Source: Viola odorata (lineage: Eukaryota; Streptophyta; Magnoliopsida; Malpighiales; Violaceae). Taken from it: a DNA stretch of 64,000 nucleotides. A program made the translations under genes and the position numbers. Below are positions 1 through 11,221 of this stretch, one piece after another (position 1 is the stretch's first letter; each line of letters opens with the position of its first letter). Location: positions 39,047,475-39,111,474 of the forward strand of contig OY829545.1 of NCBI GenBank assembly GCA_963691705.1, given 5' to 3'. The notes below the pieces were generated by a model. It had not been told where the DNA came from. It worked only from the letters and a program-made list of their open reading frames with translations, and made no database searches.

Positions 1-1429
1 AGCAGTAAAAAGAGGCCTTAATCAGTAGCAGCTCAGGAAGCAAGAGAGTACCGGAAATAATAGATATTTTAGCTAAAAAATTCTGTCATTTTTTAATTGG
101 TGTGTTTGTTATTTGTGTTATTTTTTATTTTTTTAATATTATTTCTGACGCACGGGTTCATGATTGACGCAATTTTTTTAATTGTTTAATATAAAAATTG
201 ACACGAGTTCCTGACACAAAGTAATCTTTTTATTTTTTAATATTAAAATTCCTAACAAAAGCAACAATTTCAGTTTTTTCATATTATTTTTAATGTGTGG
301 GTTTCTGACTGATGCAATTTTTTTATTTATTTAATATTAAAATCTGACACGAGCCCACTTACTCTTAAAATTCATGATTTACTCCCTCGCGTCAATTAAT
401 GACGGAGGAAGTAGTTCTTTGATATTTGTCCCATTTGCACGGTCAAAGCAGCATTGGTCTTTGCCTAATTTTTTTAGTTATAAGGTCACAAGTCCAAGAA
501 ATGTAAAAGAATGGTTTGTGCCATTCTATAGAATAACAAACAAGCAAGAAAGTTAGTTAAATTAAAGAACGAATGATGTTGGCCATTTTGCACTTCATTT
601 AGTTGCCATTCTATGTCTATGTACTAGTTCTACTTTTTCTCCATGAGAAGAAGAGCCATGCTTTTGTACCCTAACTTTAGCATGTTTCCACTCTTCCCAT
701 TCCATAAAGAAAAAACAATAGGGTTAATATTTATATTAATAAACTCATTTTGTGTAGCTTAGTAATAATATTCGACTTATCGAATGAAAAAAGTAAAAAT
801 TTGATATATCATTAATTTTTTTTGGTGGGGATTTAGCGTACCAGTATTAGTTTTTCTTTATTCTTTCTTAACTAACGATAGGGCTTTTTACACCCCACCA
901 AACCCCCCCTCCCCAAAAAAAAAAAAAAAAAAAAAGAGAAAAATCAAAAATACTAGTCTTAAACTTTCGTGCGTCGTTTTTGTAACGCGAATCTACTTTC
1001 TGATGGACAATCTTTGGCGCATATTTTGGGTCATGACATTTATTTCCAGCATCTATCACGGGCAGTGTCTGTTGGCCGTACAGATTATGTTCGTACTCTA
1101 AGATCTAATCCGTCCACGTGCCCCTGACCCATAAAAAGTGGATTCAGTTCTTATATTTCTTCATTCACGTGAGAACACTGTCGGTGAGTTGATTTCCCGC
1201 CTGACAAACCCCAACCCCACTCCCTGATCTTAAAATCTCTGCCTTTTTCCAAACCCACCTTTAACTTCCCAAACTACCCTCACATGCCCCTCATCTTCGT
1301 AACTCCCCTTCCATATAAGACTTAATTACATGTTTTGCCACTGTTGCATTATTTACTTTATCATATAAGTATAATTACCAAAAAGAACACAGAAATAAGT
1401 ATATAATTTTTCCTCCCTGCTTTTTTCAG
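1..1429. other. AT-rich non-coding stretch upstream of the first recognised cellulase exon
   Basis: I recognise no coding sequence here. The 5' exons of the GH9 gene that resumes at 1430 are missing from this stretch, so it is either a long intron or foreign DNA that replaced the gene's 5' part. Two diverged copies of a block of about 90 bp lie near 120-215 and 265-355; both contain a TTTAATATTA-like run and end near GACACGAG. A poly-A run sits at about 916-935. The short ORFs are not supported by any homology I can see. Confidence 0.6.
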
Positions 1430-4061
1430 CTATTCGACTTTGCAGACAAGTACAGGGGCAAATATGATAGCAGCATTACTGTGGCACAAAAGTACTACCG
1501 CTCCGTTAGCGGCTACAATGTAAGCAGACATTAAATCCAAATAATTAGTTGGATTAGCAATAATTATTGGTTTTGCTAACCTGTCCACTTCATGAGCAGG
1601 TTAGCATTGTGTTCATTTTTAGATAGACTCTAAATACCCTTTATTTTAATAAAACTTTAAATGTAGTATAAATGTTATAAATGTAATATACTAATAATCT
1701 AATAAAAAATTAATTTCTCTCTTCCTTGTAATTAATAAACTTTTTTCTCTCTCCTCTATCCACCTTTTTTTTCTCTTTTTCCGAACTCATCTGTCCTGCA
1801 CTTCTACTATTGAATTTCTTAAAAATATTTTTTTCCTTTTAATTTATTTTTCTTTCTAAAAGTTTTTCGTTTTAACTCTTTGTACTTGCTTAAAAAATAT
1901 AAGCTATTAATATTATTTTATTTATGTAATTAACTTGCTCGATAAAATAAAAGCAGAGATTAAACATTATGATTTATTAAACCATTTGAATTTTGTAGCT
2001 ATATTATTTTTACAACTAATTTTATGCTTTGTAAAAAAAAAAAGCTTTTGAAAATTAAGACTAATATTGTATTTCACCGATATAAGCTTCCTATATTGAA
2101 TTTTTTCTCAAAAATATTTTTTTATATCATACAGGAGTAATAAAGAAAAAAAAGAAAACAATAATTATTGTTTTTTTTCCTACTAGTTACTTAAAACAAG
2201 AGAAAAAGAAAGGATGTAATTAAAGGTGGAGAGAGGAGAGAGAAAAAAAGTTTAATTATAAGAGAGAAATTAATTTTTTATTAGATTATTAGTATATTAC
2301 ATTTATAACCTTTATACTACATTTAAGTTTCATTAAAGTAAAGGGTATTTTTAGAGTCCATCTAAAAATGGACACAATGCTAACCTGCCCATGAAGTGGA
2401 TAGGTTAGCAAAACCCATAATTATTACATTACAATCTTATTTGAGCATATAAAATGTGTAATATTATTTGATTATATTTATTTTTTAAAATTTCAGGATG
2501 AGCTGCTTTGGGCAGCTGCGTGGCTATTTCAAGCAACAAACAACCAATACTATTTGAACTACCTTGGAAACAACGGTGATTCCATGGGTGGAACTGGTTG
2601 GGGCATGACCGAATTCGGTTGGGATGTTAAGTATGCTGGAGTTCAAACTCTTGTTGCAAAGGTATTATACTCGCATTCGATTCGTTAAGCGCCTCTAATT
2701 ATGACAGAACATTATCAAGCTTAGTGACTAACTGATACCTTCTCTGCAGTTCTTGATGCAAGGGAAAGCCGGACATTATGCACCAGTTTTCGAAAAGTAC
2801 CAACAGAAGGCTGAGTTCTTCATGTGTTCATGCCTTGGAAAGGGTACCAAGAATGTTCAGAAAACTCCCGGTGGCCTAATTTTCCGCCAGAGGTGGAACA
2901 ATTTGCAGTTCGTCACGAGTGCGTCTTTCCTGGCTACTGTCTACTCTGACTATCTCGCCTCTGCCCGTAAAAACCTCAAGTGTAATTCAGGCAATGTAGC
3001 ACCTGCAGAACTTATTGGTTTCGCTAAGTCACAGGTACGTAGCTCTTTAAGCATTTCACATGCAACCTGCCTGTTAAGTATTTTGTTTTTCTATTTCAGT
3101 ACGAACACGATATACAATGTTGCAACAATTTGTCTAGGTTGATTACATTCTTGGAGACAATCCTAGAGCCACAAGCTACATGGTGGGATATGGAAACAAC
3201 TATCCTAGACAAGTTCACCACAGGGCTTCATCAATAGTTTCCTACAAGGTTGACAAAAGTTTTGTTAGTTGCCGAGGAGGTTATGCCACTTGGTTCAGCA
3301 GGAAATCCAGCGATCCTAACCTCCTTACTGGAGCTATTGTTGGTGGTCCTGATGCTTATGATAACTTTGCCGATGAGAGAGACAATTATGAGCAAACAGA
3401 GCCTGCTACCTACAACAATGCTCCTTTTGTCGGTCTATTGGCACGACTAGGAGGCGGTCATGGAGGCTATAATCAGCTACTTCCAGGTTTGTAAAAGCTA
3501 CATTACATGTCAATCGCTTTGAACATTTTGAGTGGTGATTTAAGTGTAAATTGCATTCATTATTTTAGTAATTTTTTTCCTTGCTTTATCTTACAGCCAT
3601 CATTCCAGCTCCTACTCAGAAAGCAGTGCCACAGCCCAAAGTAACTCCTGCTCCAGGTATACATTGGTCCATTCTTGTTGAATTTACTCGTGAATATTTC
3701 TCAGGATTTTCATAAGTTTCCCTGGTCCACATCAAGACCTAATGAAGAATTTGGTTTTGCAGCTTCAACTTCTAGCCCCATTGCCATCGCACAGAAGATG
3801 ACAACTTCGTGGAACGACAAGGGAAAGACTTACTACAGATACTCAACTACTGTGACAAACAATGCTGCTATGGACCTGAAGGATCTCAAGCTTTCAATAT
3901 CTAACATTTATGGTCCTATCTGGGGTCTGACACAATCTGGAAATTCTTATTCTTTCCCATCGTGGCTCAAGTCTTTACCTGCAGGGAAAAGTTTCGAGTT
4001 CGTCTATATCCATTCTGCCTCTCCTGCTGCTGTCTCTGTTTCAAGCTATACTTTGGCCTGA
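1430..4061 (+). CDS. GH9 endo-beta-1,4-glucanase with C-terminal CBM49, 5'-incomplete, six exons
   Basis: This gene encodes a secreted class C plant cellulase that cuts beta-1,4-glucans in the cell wall. Six exons can be placed with GT/AG borders: 1430-1519, 2497-2661, 2750-3034, 3138-3486, 3597-3656 and 3763-4061. They sum to 1248 nt, an open frame of 415 codons plus stop. The protein begins inside the GH9 domain ([13 protein letters not shown]). It contains the GH9 signature ending in VHHR (about 3195-3223) and the second signature [14 protein letters not shown] with the catalytic Glu (about 3385-3426). A short Pro/Thr linker (3597-3656) leads to a CBM49 of about 95 residues ([28 protein letters not shown]). 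The visible part is undamaged. The signal peptide and roughly the first 200 residues of a normal GH9C protein are absent and lie upstream of the window or are lost. Confidence 0.93.
1569..2416. mobile_element. Mutator-like MITE with ~200 bp terminal inverted repeats in a GH9 intron
   Basis: The left end (GGTTTTGCTAACC, 1569) and the right end (GGTTAGCAAAACC, near 2404-2416) are inverted copies. The inverted similarity continues for about 200 bp on each side, down to the TTAATTTCTCTC stretch. The flanks are the same 9-mer, ATAATTATT, at 1560-1568 and 2417-2425. Long TIRs with a 9 bp target duplication are typical of Mutator-superfamily elements. There is no transposase ORF, so the element is non-autonomous. 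It lies wholly inside the intron between the exons ending at 1519 and starting at 2497, and both splice sites are intact. Confidence 0.85.
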
Positions 4062-4950
4062 GAAGGAAGATTGTTAAACAAAGAAAAGTGGGTTTTGCCG
4101 TAGTTTCTGGTGTTCTGATGTAAGAATTGTGCAGGTATACGAAAATTGCGGTCCAGAAAAGGTCTTTTTACTTCTTCTGGGATACTCAACAGGTTTGATT
4201 TGGTGTCTAAATTAATAGGGTTTGCAGTGATACTTGGTCAAATAAGATTGAAGGATGGAAGGCGAAAGGAGTGAAGAGACGATGTTAAATGAAGTGCTCA
4301 TCCTCTTTCTCCTCCATTTTATGACTAGTTACTATGTTAAAGACAGGATTGTGAGTGAAAAGAAAAGGAGTGACGAGTGAGTGACACTTGAGATGGTCAA
4401 AAAATTTGACTCCTCAATCTATATTTGTTGCAAGATGCAGTTTCTTTGTACTTCATTAAAGCCAGCTTTGGTTGTTTTTTTTTTTTTTTTCCTTTTTATT
4501 CTCCTTCTTTGTAAGCTCTCAAGAATCTACTTTTCCCATATGAATATAGCTCCTGGTATTATTACATTTCACATTTCCTCTTCTATCTGCAAAGGTACAT
4601 TATCTTCTCTGGTTCACTCTCCATTGTTGCAACTTGACATCATAAGCGTCCGATTTCTTCAGGCTTCTGCGTTTCGCGCTGCAATCTATCTAATAAAAAG
4701 TTCCAGTTTTACCATTTGAAACAGGAAATCAAAGTGGAGTTACATGGATCATCCAAAATCTGGAGAACAATACATAGTCATTCTTTTTTGAGAAACCTGC
4801 TACCATTCAAGGCACAACTACAGTCAACTTTTCCTCCTAGGTATACAATGCTCTACTTTAGATGATTCTTTCCAAGATTTTTTTTACCTTCTTGGGTCTT
4901 TCTTTAAACTCAGAAAACAAAAGATTGAGGATCAAGACATGCTGCAACAA
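4062..4950. other. Intergenic region between convergent GH9 and PP2C genes
   Basis: This holds the 3' UTR and downstream DNA of the GH9 gene and the 3' side of the PP2C gene, which is transcribed toward it. A T run lies at about 4477-4491. A 112-codon ORF at 4381-4719 has no recognisable family and looks accidental. I see no RNA gene or transposon end. Confidence 0.6.
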
Positions 4951-5456
4951 CTATTTAGGCCTTTCAAGCTCCACTACTATGACACTTATATTGTCCTTGC
5001 TTCCCTTCATAGTTGCTAATTGAGCTAGTATTGCTGCTGCCTCTGCGGTGCGAGTTCCGCTAGATTCATCTGAAAATCTCCTCTTTATCTTTCCTGCAAG
5101 ACACTTCCTGACAACCTCACATGCGGCCTCGTTCGCAACAACATCCCATAATCCATCGGTCGCAATCACTAGGAAGTTGTCCGACTCAGTTCGCTGGTTC
5201 ACAGTAACCTCAGGTTCAGCTATCATATACGGCTTCATATATTGATCTCCTGCACACATTAAGAAACAAACAATATAAGAAAAGTTAAATAAGTATTCCA
5301 CCGAAACTACTACGAACGAGGTTAGTCGATCACATGTATGTATTACCTACCAATTGCTCTTGAAGTAGCAAGAACACCAAGAATGCAGCTACTGTTCCAG
5401 TTTATGACCCGTCCACCTGCTGCTTCCACTCGCTCGAGCTCGTCCGGCCTGTCTGG
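4951..5456 (-). CDS. Protein phosphatase 2C, last two exons only
   Basis: This is the C-terminal part of a PP2C Ser/Thr phosphatase, an Mg/Mn-dependent enzyme that in plants is often a stress and ABA signalling regulator. The exons on the minus strand are 5456-5351 and 5249-4951. They join in phase (one base carried over) and give 134 codons plus stop. Visible motifs are [39 protein letters not shown] and [13 protein letters not shown], covering the last catalytic-core motifs. The SRAIGD..KPY form resembles clade A, but the clade is not certain. The exons are undamaged. About 210 bp upstream of 5456 (on the gene's 5' side) an LTR begins at 5666, and no earlier PP2C exon occurs anywhere to 64000. 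The gene is therefore either truncated or has an intron swollen by the whole transposon stack. Confidence 0.9.
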
Positions 5457-5665
5457 CTGTATGATATGGGGGATTCAAGGCACTAGAATGAAATACATGC
5501 AATCAAAATAACTACAGTTTGATATATCTTTTAACCACATCTATCTCTCAACCCAATCAATCTAAACTGATCAAGGGTACATTTTCATTTTTTTATCCAC
5601 GAGGATTTTCTCTATTGAAACTAATCTCATCCGAATTTTATTAGACTCTAAATGGTGGTGACTTC

Positions 5666-6811
5666 TGATACGATCACGCCTAACCTAACCTTGAGGATGT
5701 CCACGTATCATATCAGGAATCAACGCCTAAGCAGGTACTCTACCAGGAACGATCACTTATTGGGAAAGCTAAGGGAAGTCATCGGTAACCGACATCCCAA
5801 TAGGCCCCTACCGGGAACCATAGGGGAAGATGCCAGAAGCAGTCACTTATCGTACCGCGAGGCTATCGAGCGTCGGCCACCAAACAGGTACATTACTAGG
5901 AGTGCTCACCAACCGGAAACCTTGTGGAAAGTTATCGGGAATCAATGGTCAAACGAGCACCTACTGCGAGCCGATAACCCATCTGCATATCGGCCCAGCC
6001 TTAGGCCACCCGTGGCCTAGCTATCGGAAAGCTATCGGGAACCGTCAGTTGAGCTAGCGCTTACCGGTAACCTTAAGGGAAGATACCGGGAAACGACACC
6101 CATCCATATATCGGCCCAGTGTTAGGCCGCCCGCATCGCCGAGCTTTCCACACACAAGTACCTATCAGGAAGCTATCGGTATATCGGTAGCAGGAGACAA
6201 TTTTGGAGTCAAGTTTTGCATACCGTTAATCCTGGAACAGATTGGCGAAAAATGAGACTTTTAATTTTTGTAATTAATAGAAAGGGCAAACTTATCATAA
6301 AATGCCAATTTTTGTAACTTAATATAAATAGGTCATTACATGTACATTTACAGGGAACTTTTAAATTGATGAATAATTGTTAAGTTGAGTTTACTCCTTA
6401 TTCATCCGGAGCTCCTTTGGTACTTGCCTTCGTTTTGGGTTGCCATGGCTTGAGTCAAGTAAAAAGACTAAGAATCCATCTTTTGTGTAATTTGTTGTTA
6501 CATCATCTTTGTGAGCGATTGAGTGAGTGTTTGAGTGTCCCTTTAGTGGATGGCTTGTGATTGTTGAGTGTGAGAGCATTTTGCCCGTGTGTTCAAAGAT
6601 TCAACAAGCATATCTCAAGGTTCAAGCAATCATCTCTAATCCTTCCGCCATTCATTCGGGTAATTCATTTGCGTTTTTCCTTATATAAATCCATTGCGTA
6701 TCTGTGTATTTTCCTACTATTTTCTTGTGTTATTGGTTTCATAAACTCTAGAGCTAGATCCTCCCATTATTTCATACATTCGACCTTCACACCAGAGGTC
6801 GGATCGTATCA
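5666..6811 (+). mobile_element. 5' LTR of a Ty3/gypsy-type element (E0)
   Basis: The LTR ends are inverted: TGATACGATC at 5666 and GATCGTATCA ending at 6811. A TATA-like TATAAATAGG lies near 6324. Two bases after the right end comes a primer-binding-site-like TGGTAGCGGAGC. The first 500 bp are rich in short imperfect repeats built on TATCGG and GGGAA. The ORF at 6561-7028 crosses the LTR end and is not a gene. No matching 3' LTR was found, so the element has lost most of its body. Confidence 0.7.
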
Positions 6812-6813
6812 GG

Positions 6814-6825
6814 TGGTAGCGGAGC
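6814..6825 (+). other. Primer binding site, initiator-Met-tRNA-like
   Basis: TGGTAGCGGAGC follows the LTR end by two bases. It is a variant of TGGTATCAGAGC, the usual plant PBS complementary to initiator methionine tRNA. Confidence 0.6.
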
Positions 6826-7740
6826 GCTTGGGCTCTCGAGTTTGTTTGTGTTTTGAGTTCACCTTGAGTTTGTTTTGTTGTGTCACACTTAGGAATACCA
6901 TCCGACCACAACATGAACAAGAAAAAATCACCGACCGAGGCAGTCCGGTTCGTTTTCGTGTTCTAAGTGTTCTTGAGTTGTTTCGAGTTCCTTGTGTTTG
7001 TGTCTTCTTTCTATTCTATTTTGTGTGAGTTTTACCACCCAAAAAAGTCTGAAATTTTACGTACTTAAACTTGAATATGTTTGAAACAAATGTTGTTTTT
7101 GAGTCGACAGTAATTTTGGTGAAATTTACATACTTTTTGACCGCCAAAAAAAAGGGTGCAGATTTTACCCGAGAAAAATAGTTCTTGTGTTTGTGGTCTA
7201 TTTTTAGTATTTTCCCGTAGGAATTATCTTTTATTCCCTTAGTTAAAGTTTTATTTATGTGTCTTATCAACGTCTCTATAAAATTTCATGAATTTTAGCC
7301 ATCGTTTTCTATATTTTTGAGTTAGTACACGAAAGTCTGTCAAGAACATTTATAGTGTTCTTCATGTGTTCATCTTTATTCATGAGTCTGCCTCTTAAAG
7401 ATTGTTTTCCTTTTGTTTAATCTGCCATTTAAGTGTCTTGTTTCCCCTCATCAAAGCTTTACAAGCCGCTCACCTCACTTACACATTCCCAGATTCCCTC
7501 ACCTAACACTACCGTACACTCTCTTTCCTAGCTACAAACGTTGTAGCTTATGTGCCCAAGAGAAAATAGCCTCTAGCCCTAAAAAATCTCACCTCTAGTT
7601 GTCCTATCAGCCAGCTACAACAACCCTAAACCTTTACAAAAATAATAAACAAAAGAGAATGCAAGTACACCTAAGATCCTACCCTACCCTACCCTACCAT
7701 TGCCAACTAAAAGTGAAAGGTATGAGAGTCCAAGGTTAGC
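6826..7740 (+). other. Leader-like remnant of E0, no gene recognised
   Basis: This is the expected 5' leader position of E0, but no gag follows. A short run of TACCC repeats lies at about 7681-7698. The ORFs of 60-85 codons here show no recognisable domain. Confidence 0.4.
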
Positions 7741-8700
7741 AAAGCTGATGTGAACCCACACATCGATATACCTTTACCACCTTCTAGCCCAATGACGCGT
7801 GCGAGAGCTAGAAAGCTTCAAGACAAGTTGTCATCCCTCATTCACAAGGAGCTGGAGTGCGAGATGACACTTGAGGAGGCTACGCTCCGAGAGACGGTCC
7901 CACGCGTGGTCAACCTACTCACCATCACGACGTACGACGGTGTTTCTATTGGGCAGCAGATCGACGCGTAGATGGAACGCCCTTCTCCATCAATCTAGTT
8001 CGACATGTACTGCAACATGTCAAGGAGTATGAACCCAAGTTTCAGCGGAAAACCGGAGGCGTTTGGAAGATAGGCCAAACCCTAATCAAGGGTACAGAGG
8101 CGCGTACAAACCCTAATCCGGGTGCGTGGCGCGCGAGTCCTTGTGGCGTGAGGACTCCTTGTCCGACGCGCACTAGGACTCCTTATCTGAAGGCACGTCC
8201 CTTGTCTGAATTGAGACACGAACTTCAGTTTATTTACTTTTAATTAATTAGTTAATTAGATTATTTAATTAATTAGTTAATTAAGTTATTTCCTTTAATT
8301 AGAACTTCTATTTATGATCCAATTAGGGTTACTTGTGAAACGTTACATAAGGAGCGGTTTGGCCTCCTTTTTGAGGTGGCTGTTATTTTGATAAATCAAG
8401 ACTTTGTTCTTTGCAAATCTCTACCCATTGTTCACGTGTTGAACCTTGTTCCTTCTCAAGCCCGCAATACTCGAGTCGTCACAAGTAAATCTGAAATTGC
8501 AACCCCATTGTTTCATTTGTCTTAGGTTGATTCTCACTTAGTGTAGTCTAGGTCTAAGAATTCGATACAAGATCCTTGACTTGAAATCGATTAGGGCTCT
8601 TAGTATTCAGTTGGCTAAGGGAGCTAAGTTTGCACTCGTCGAGTTATTTAATTCCGCATCGAAATCCATCCTTGAACAACGATCAGAATTACGTGTTACG
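7741..8700 (+). pseudogene. Fragment of a gypsy 3' end and LTR-like sequence
   Basis: The ORF 7750-7971 contains PMTRARARKLQDKL. This resembles the ITRSRA.KL stretch found at the end of gypsy polyprotein frames, as at 12510 in this window. The next 700 bp have LTR or leader character (AT-rich palindromic TTAATTAATTAG stretch at 8245-8285, then a leader-like part) without a matched partner. It is probably joined to E0 by a large internal deletion. The family assignment is an inference from one motif. Confidence 0.4.
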
Positions 8701-8710
8701 CATTTTACGC

Positions 8711-9566
8711 TAGGGCTGCCCAAAATTTCCGAAACCTGAATTTTTGATTTTTCGACTCGAATTTTTCAATTTCGGAATCAAAAATTTAAAATTCAGAAAT
8801 TCAGGTTCGGGTATCTTATACCCAAAATTTTAATTCGGGTCGGAACGGAATGGATTTTAAAAAATTCAGGTACCCAAAATACCCGAATTTAACAAGCTTA
8901 AATGACGCCGTTTTAGGCTAAGCCTAAATAACCTAACTTATTCTCCTCCTCTTTCGATTTCAACTCATTCTCTCTTACCAAAGGTCCCGAACACACGCCG
9001 CTGTCCATCACCAACACAACCAGCGCCGCCCGTTCACAACCATTCTCCTCCCGATCTCTCCTCACCATCACCAACACACCATCTTCAAAACCACCACCGT
9101 CTACCACCAGCGCCGCCGACCCTTCAACAGATTCAACACCGCCGACCCACCAATACACCATCTTCTTCACCACCATCGTCAGTCGTCACCACCATCTTCT
9201 CTTACAGGTAGGGCTGCTCAATTTTTGTTTAATTTTTAATTTAATTTAGGATTTCAATTCAATTTGTTGGATTGTTTGTATGGCAGTGGATTGGATTAAC
9301 TTAATTTGTATGTTTAAAATTGCTGGATTGTTTGTATAATTTATTGGATTGTTTGTATGGCAGTGGATTGAATTGTCAAAATTCATAATTTCAGAAAATT
9401 CAAAAAATTTGGGTATTCTAAAATTTCCGAAATTATGAATTCAGAAATTCAGGTTCGGAAAGCATTTTAAAATTTTGGGTTCGGGATGGAAAATCTAAAT
9501 TTCAGAATACCCGAATTTGTAAAATTCAGAATTCAAAAATTCGGAATAACCGAATGGGCACCCCTA
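8711..9566. mobile_element. hAT-like non-autonomous element
   Basis: The left end TAGGGCTGCCCA (8711) and the right end TGGGCACCCCTA (to 9566) are near-perfect inverted repeats of the hAT type. Both ends are followed inward by many copies of TTCGG / AATTC / GGGTA words arranged as subterminal repeats in both orientations. The middle (8940-9200) is a C/A-rich stretch whose antisense ORF (9176-8913) has no recognisable domain. The flanking 8-mers are only partly alike, so I cannot show a clean target duplication. Confidence 0.6.
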
Positions 9567-9608
9567 TCCTAAGGCATTCAAAGCTTGTGATAACTTCTCG
9601 GTATTTCT

Positions 9609-10296
9609 TGTAGGATGAAACCGTGATGTTCTTGAGGGAGGATCTAGTCTACTTTGGGAGGAAGGTTACACTCGGATTTAGGGATATTTAGATGGATATT
9701 GATAGGTGTTTATGGAGTAAGTGTAATGGTTTTAATGAAAGAAGAGTAGATAGGAAATGATGGAAACAATATATAAAAGTTGTATTCAAAGGATTACAAG
9801 GATCTCTTAATTCGTGCTCACCCTTACTTGATCATGTAATGATCAACCCGATGAGATTAAAGAAGATGAAAGAAAATCAGTTTTAAGAACCCTAAGGCAA
9901 AGCCAACTAATTGGTTTTGATGAAGATAACTCACTTAAAATCAAAGACAAGCTATAAAAGAGGCTATCTCCTATTTATAGCTTGGGACTTATTACATGGG
10001 AATCCCCTAAAACACCCTTGGACAAAGGGGCCTTGAAGGCTTAAGTGGATGGCTGAAGTGTGGCTCGGATAGGCCAAGGAAAGACCTGAGCGGTATGCCA
10101 CTAAGGGGTTGGCGGTATGCTGCTAGTCTCACTTCCAAGACTTGGCCAGACTGCCGAGGTTGGCGGCATGCCGCTTGGGCTGGAGCGGTATGCTGCTAGG
10201 GCACTGTCTTGGCATTCTCTTCGCACGCTCGCGGGCTTCTTCATAGGATGCGCGACCTACCCGTGGATACGAGTGAGAGCCCTCGTGCTCATATCA
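9609..10296 (-). mobile_element. 3' LTR of a minus-strand gypsy element (F1)
   Basis: Read on the minus strand the LTR starts TGATATGAGC at 10296, directly after a purine tract AAAAGGGAGGGGA (10297-10309). That is the usual polypurine tract to LTR junction. A TATA-like CTATAAATAGG lies near 9970-9982 on the minus strand. The other end is taken as TGTAGG at 9609 on the plus strand. The same start sequence and layout recur in the solo LTR at 49607-50232. Confidence 0.65.
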
Positions 10297-11221
10297 TCCC
10301 CTCCCTTTTCAAATGGATTCGTCCTCGAATCTGTTCGCTCAATTCCTTTGGAATTGCTATCCATGGTACCTACAAATGAGAGACACGAATCAGCAAAATT
10401 GAAAATGGTGGGAACATAAGGAAAAAGGGACTCAATACTAAAGTGAGAGGGCATGTCCGTAGATTCCAAAAGGCAAAGGTCCTTCTCATATGGATGGAAA
10501 GTAGGCTCTTGAATGGCCGGAGTTGTTTGTGTCCCCGGTGGCAGCAGCTTTGTACCTAGCAAAAGAGAAGAAATCATACTAGAGGAAGAGGTGTTAGTGT
10601 GAGCGAAATCAAGGAAAGGATCCGTAGATGTTTTGCCACACTCCTTATGGCACACAAGCTCACTCTTTTCTTTTCCATTTTCTCACACTTTTCACTCTGA
10701 ACCTCATTGGTTACAATCTTTACTCCACTCGGTGCATGCTCATTCTTTTCATGCTCGTTCTGTTGCTCACTCACACACCTCACATTTTTCACTCCACACC
10801 ACTCAAGTTTGTTATCCTCAACTGTGGAGAGTACAAGTGCGGCGCAAGCTTTGGAAAGCTTACTTTGGTCCTCTTGGACTTGCGAAGGAGGCAAGGGAGG
10901 GATGAGGAACTTGCTGCCCAAGTGTTCTAATTTATACATGTTGAGGAGACCATCATGGACAGCTCGCTTGTCAAATTGCCATGGTCTCGCAAGAAGTAAG
11001 TGGCTGGAATTCATTGGTGCCACATCACAAGTCCGTTCATCTTCGTATGTGCGAATGGAAAATGGAATGCTCACTTGCCGAGTCACACTAATGGAGCTCC
11101 CATTATTGAACCAATTTAGGACATAAGGGTGAGGGTGCTTCAAGGTGGACAACCCAAACGAATGGACAAGTAGCTCACTTGCGACATCGACGCAACTACC
11201 ATTATCAACTATCGGGTGCAC
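10297..11221 (-). pseudogene. F1 gypsy polyprotein remnant: aspartic protease fused to the pol C-terminus
   Basis: From 11221 downward the frame encodes a retroviral-type aspartic protease: [15 protein letters not shown] carries the active-site motif as DNG, and LLARPWQFDKRAVHDG is the second conserved block. A charged linker follows, and a frame change near 10600 leads to DSRTNPFEKGGDD, the peptide that normally ends gypsy pol. RT, RNase H and integrase are entirely missing. This is an internal-deletion derivative lying head to head with the E2 fragment at 11222. Confidence 0.75.

Noticed and set aside
4381..4719. 112-codon ORF between GH9 and PP2C
   Set aside because: No family, no conserved start context; it includes a poly-T run read as poly-Phe.
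6561..7028. 155-codon ORF with hydrophobic segments
   Set aside because: It spans the end of the E0 LTR, the PBS and the leader, and shows no family similarity.
8913..9176. Val/Gly-rich antisense ORF of 87 codons
   Set aside because: Low-complexity translation of a C/A-rich stretch inside the hAT-like element.
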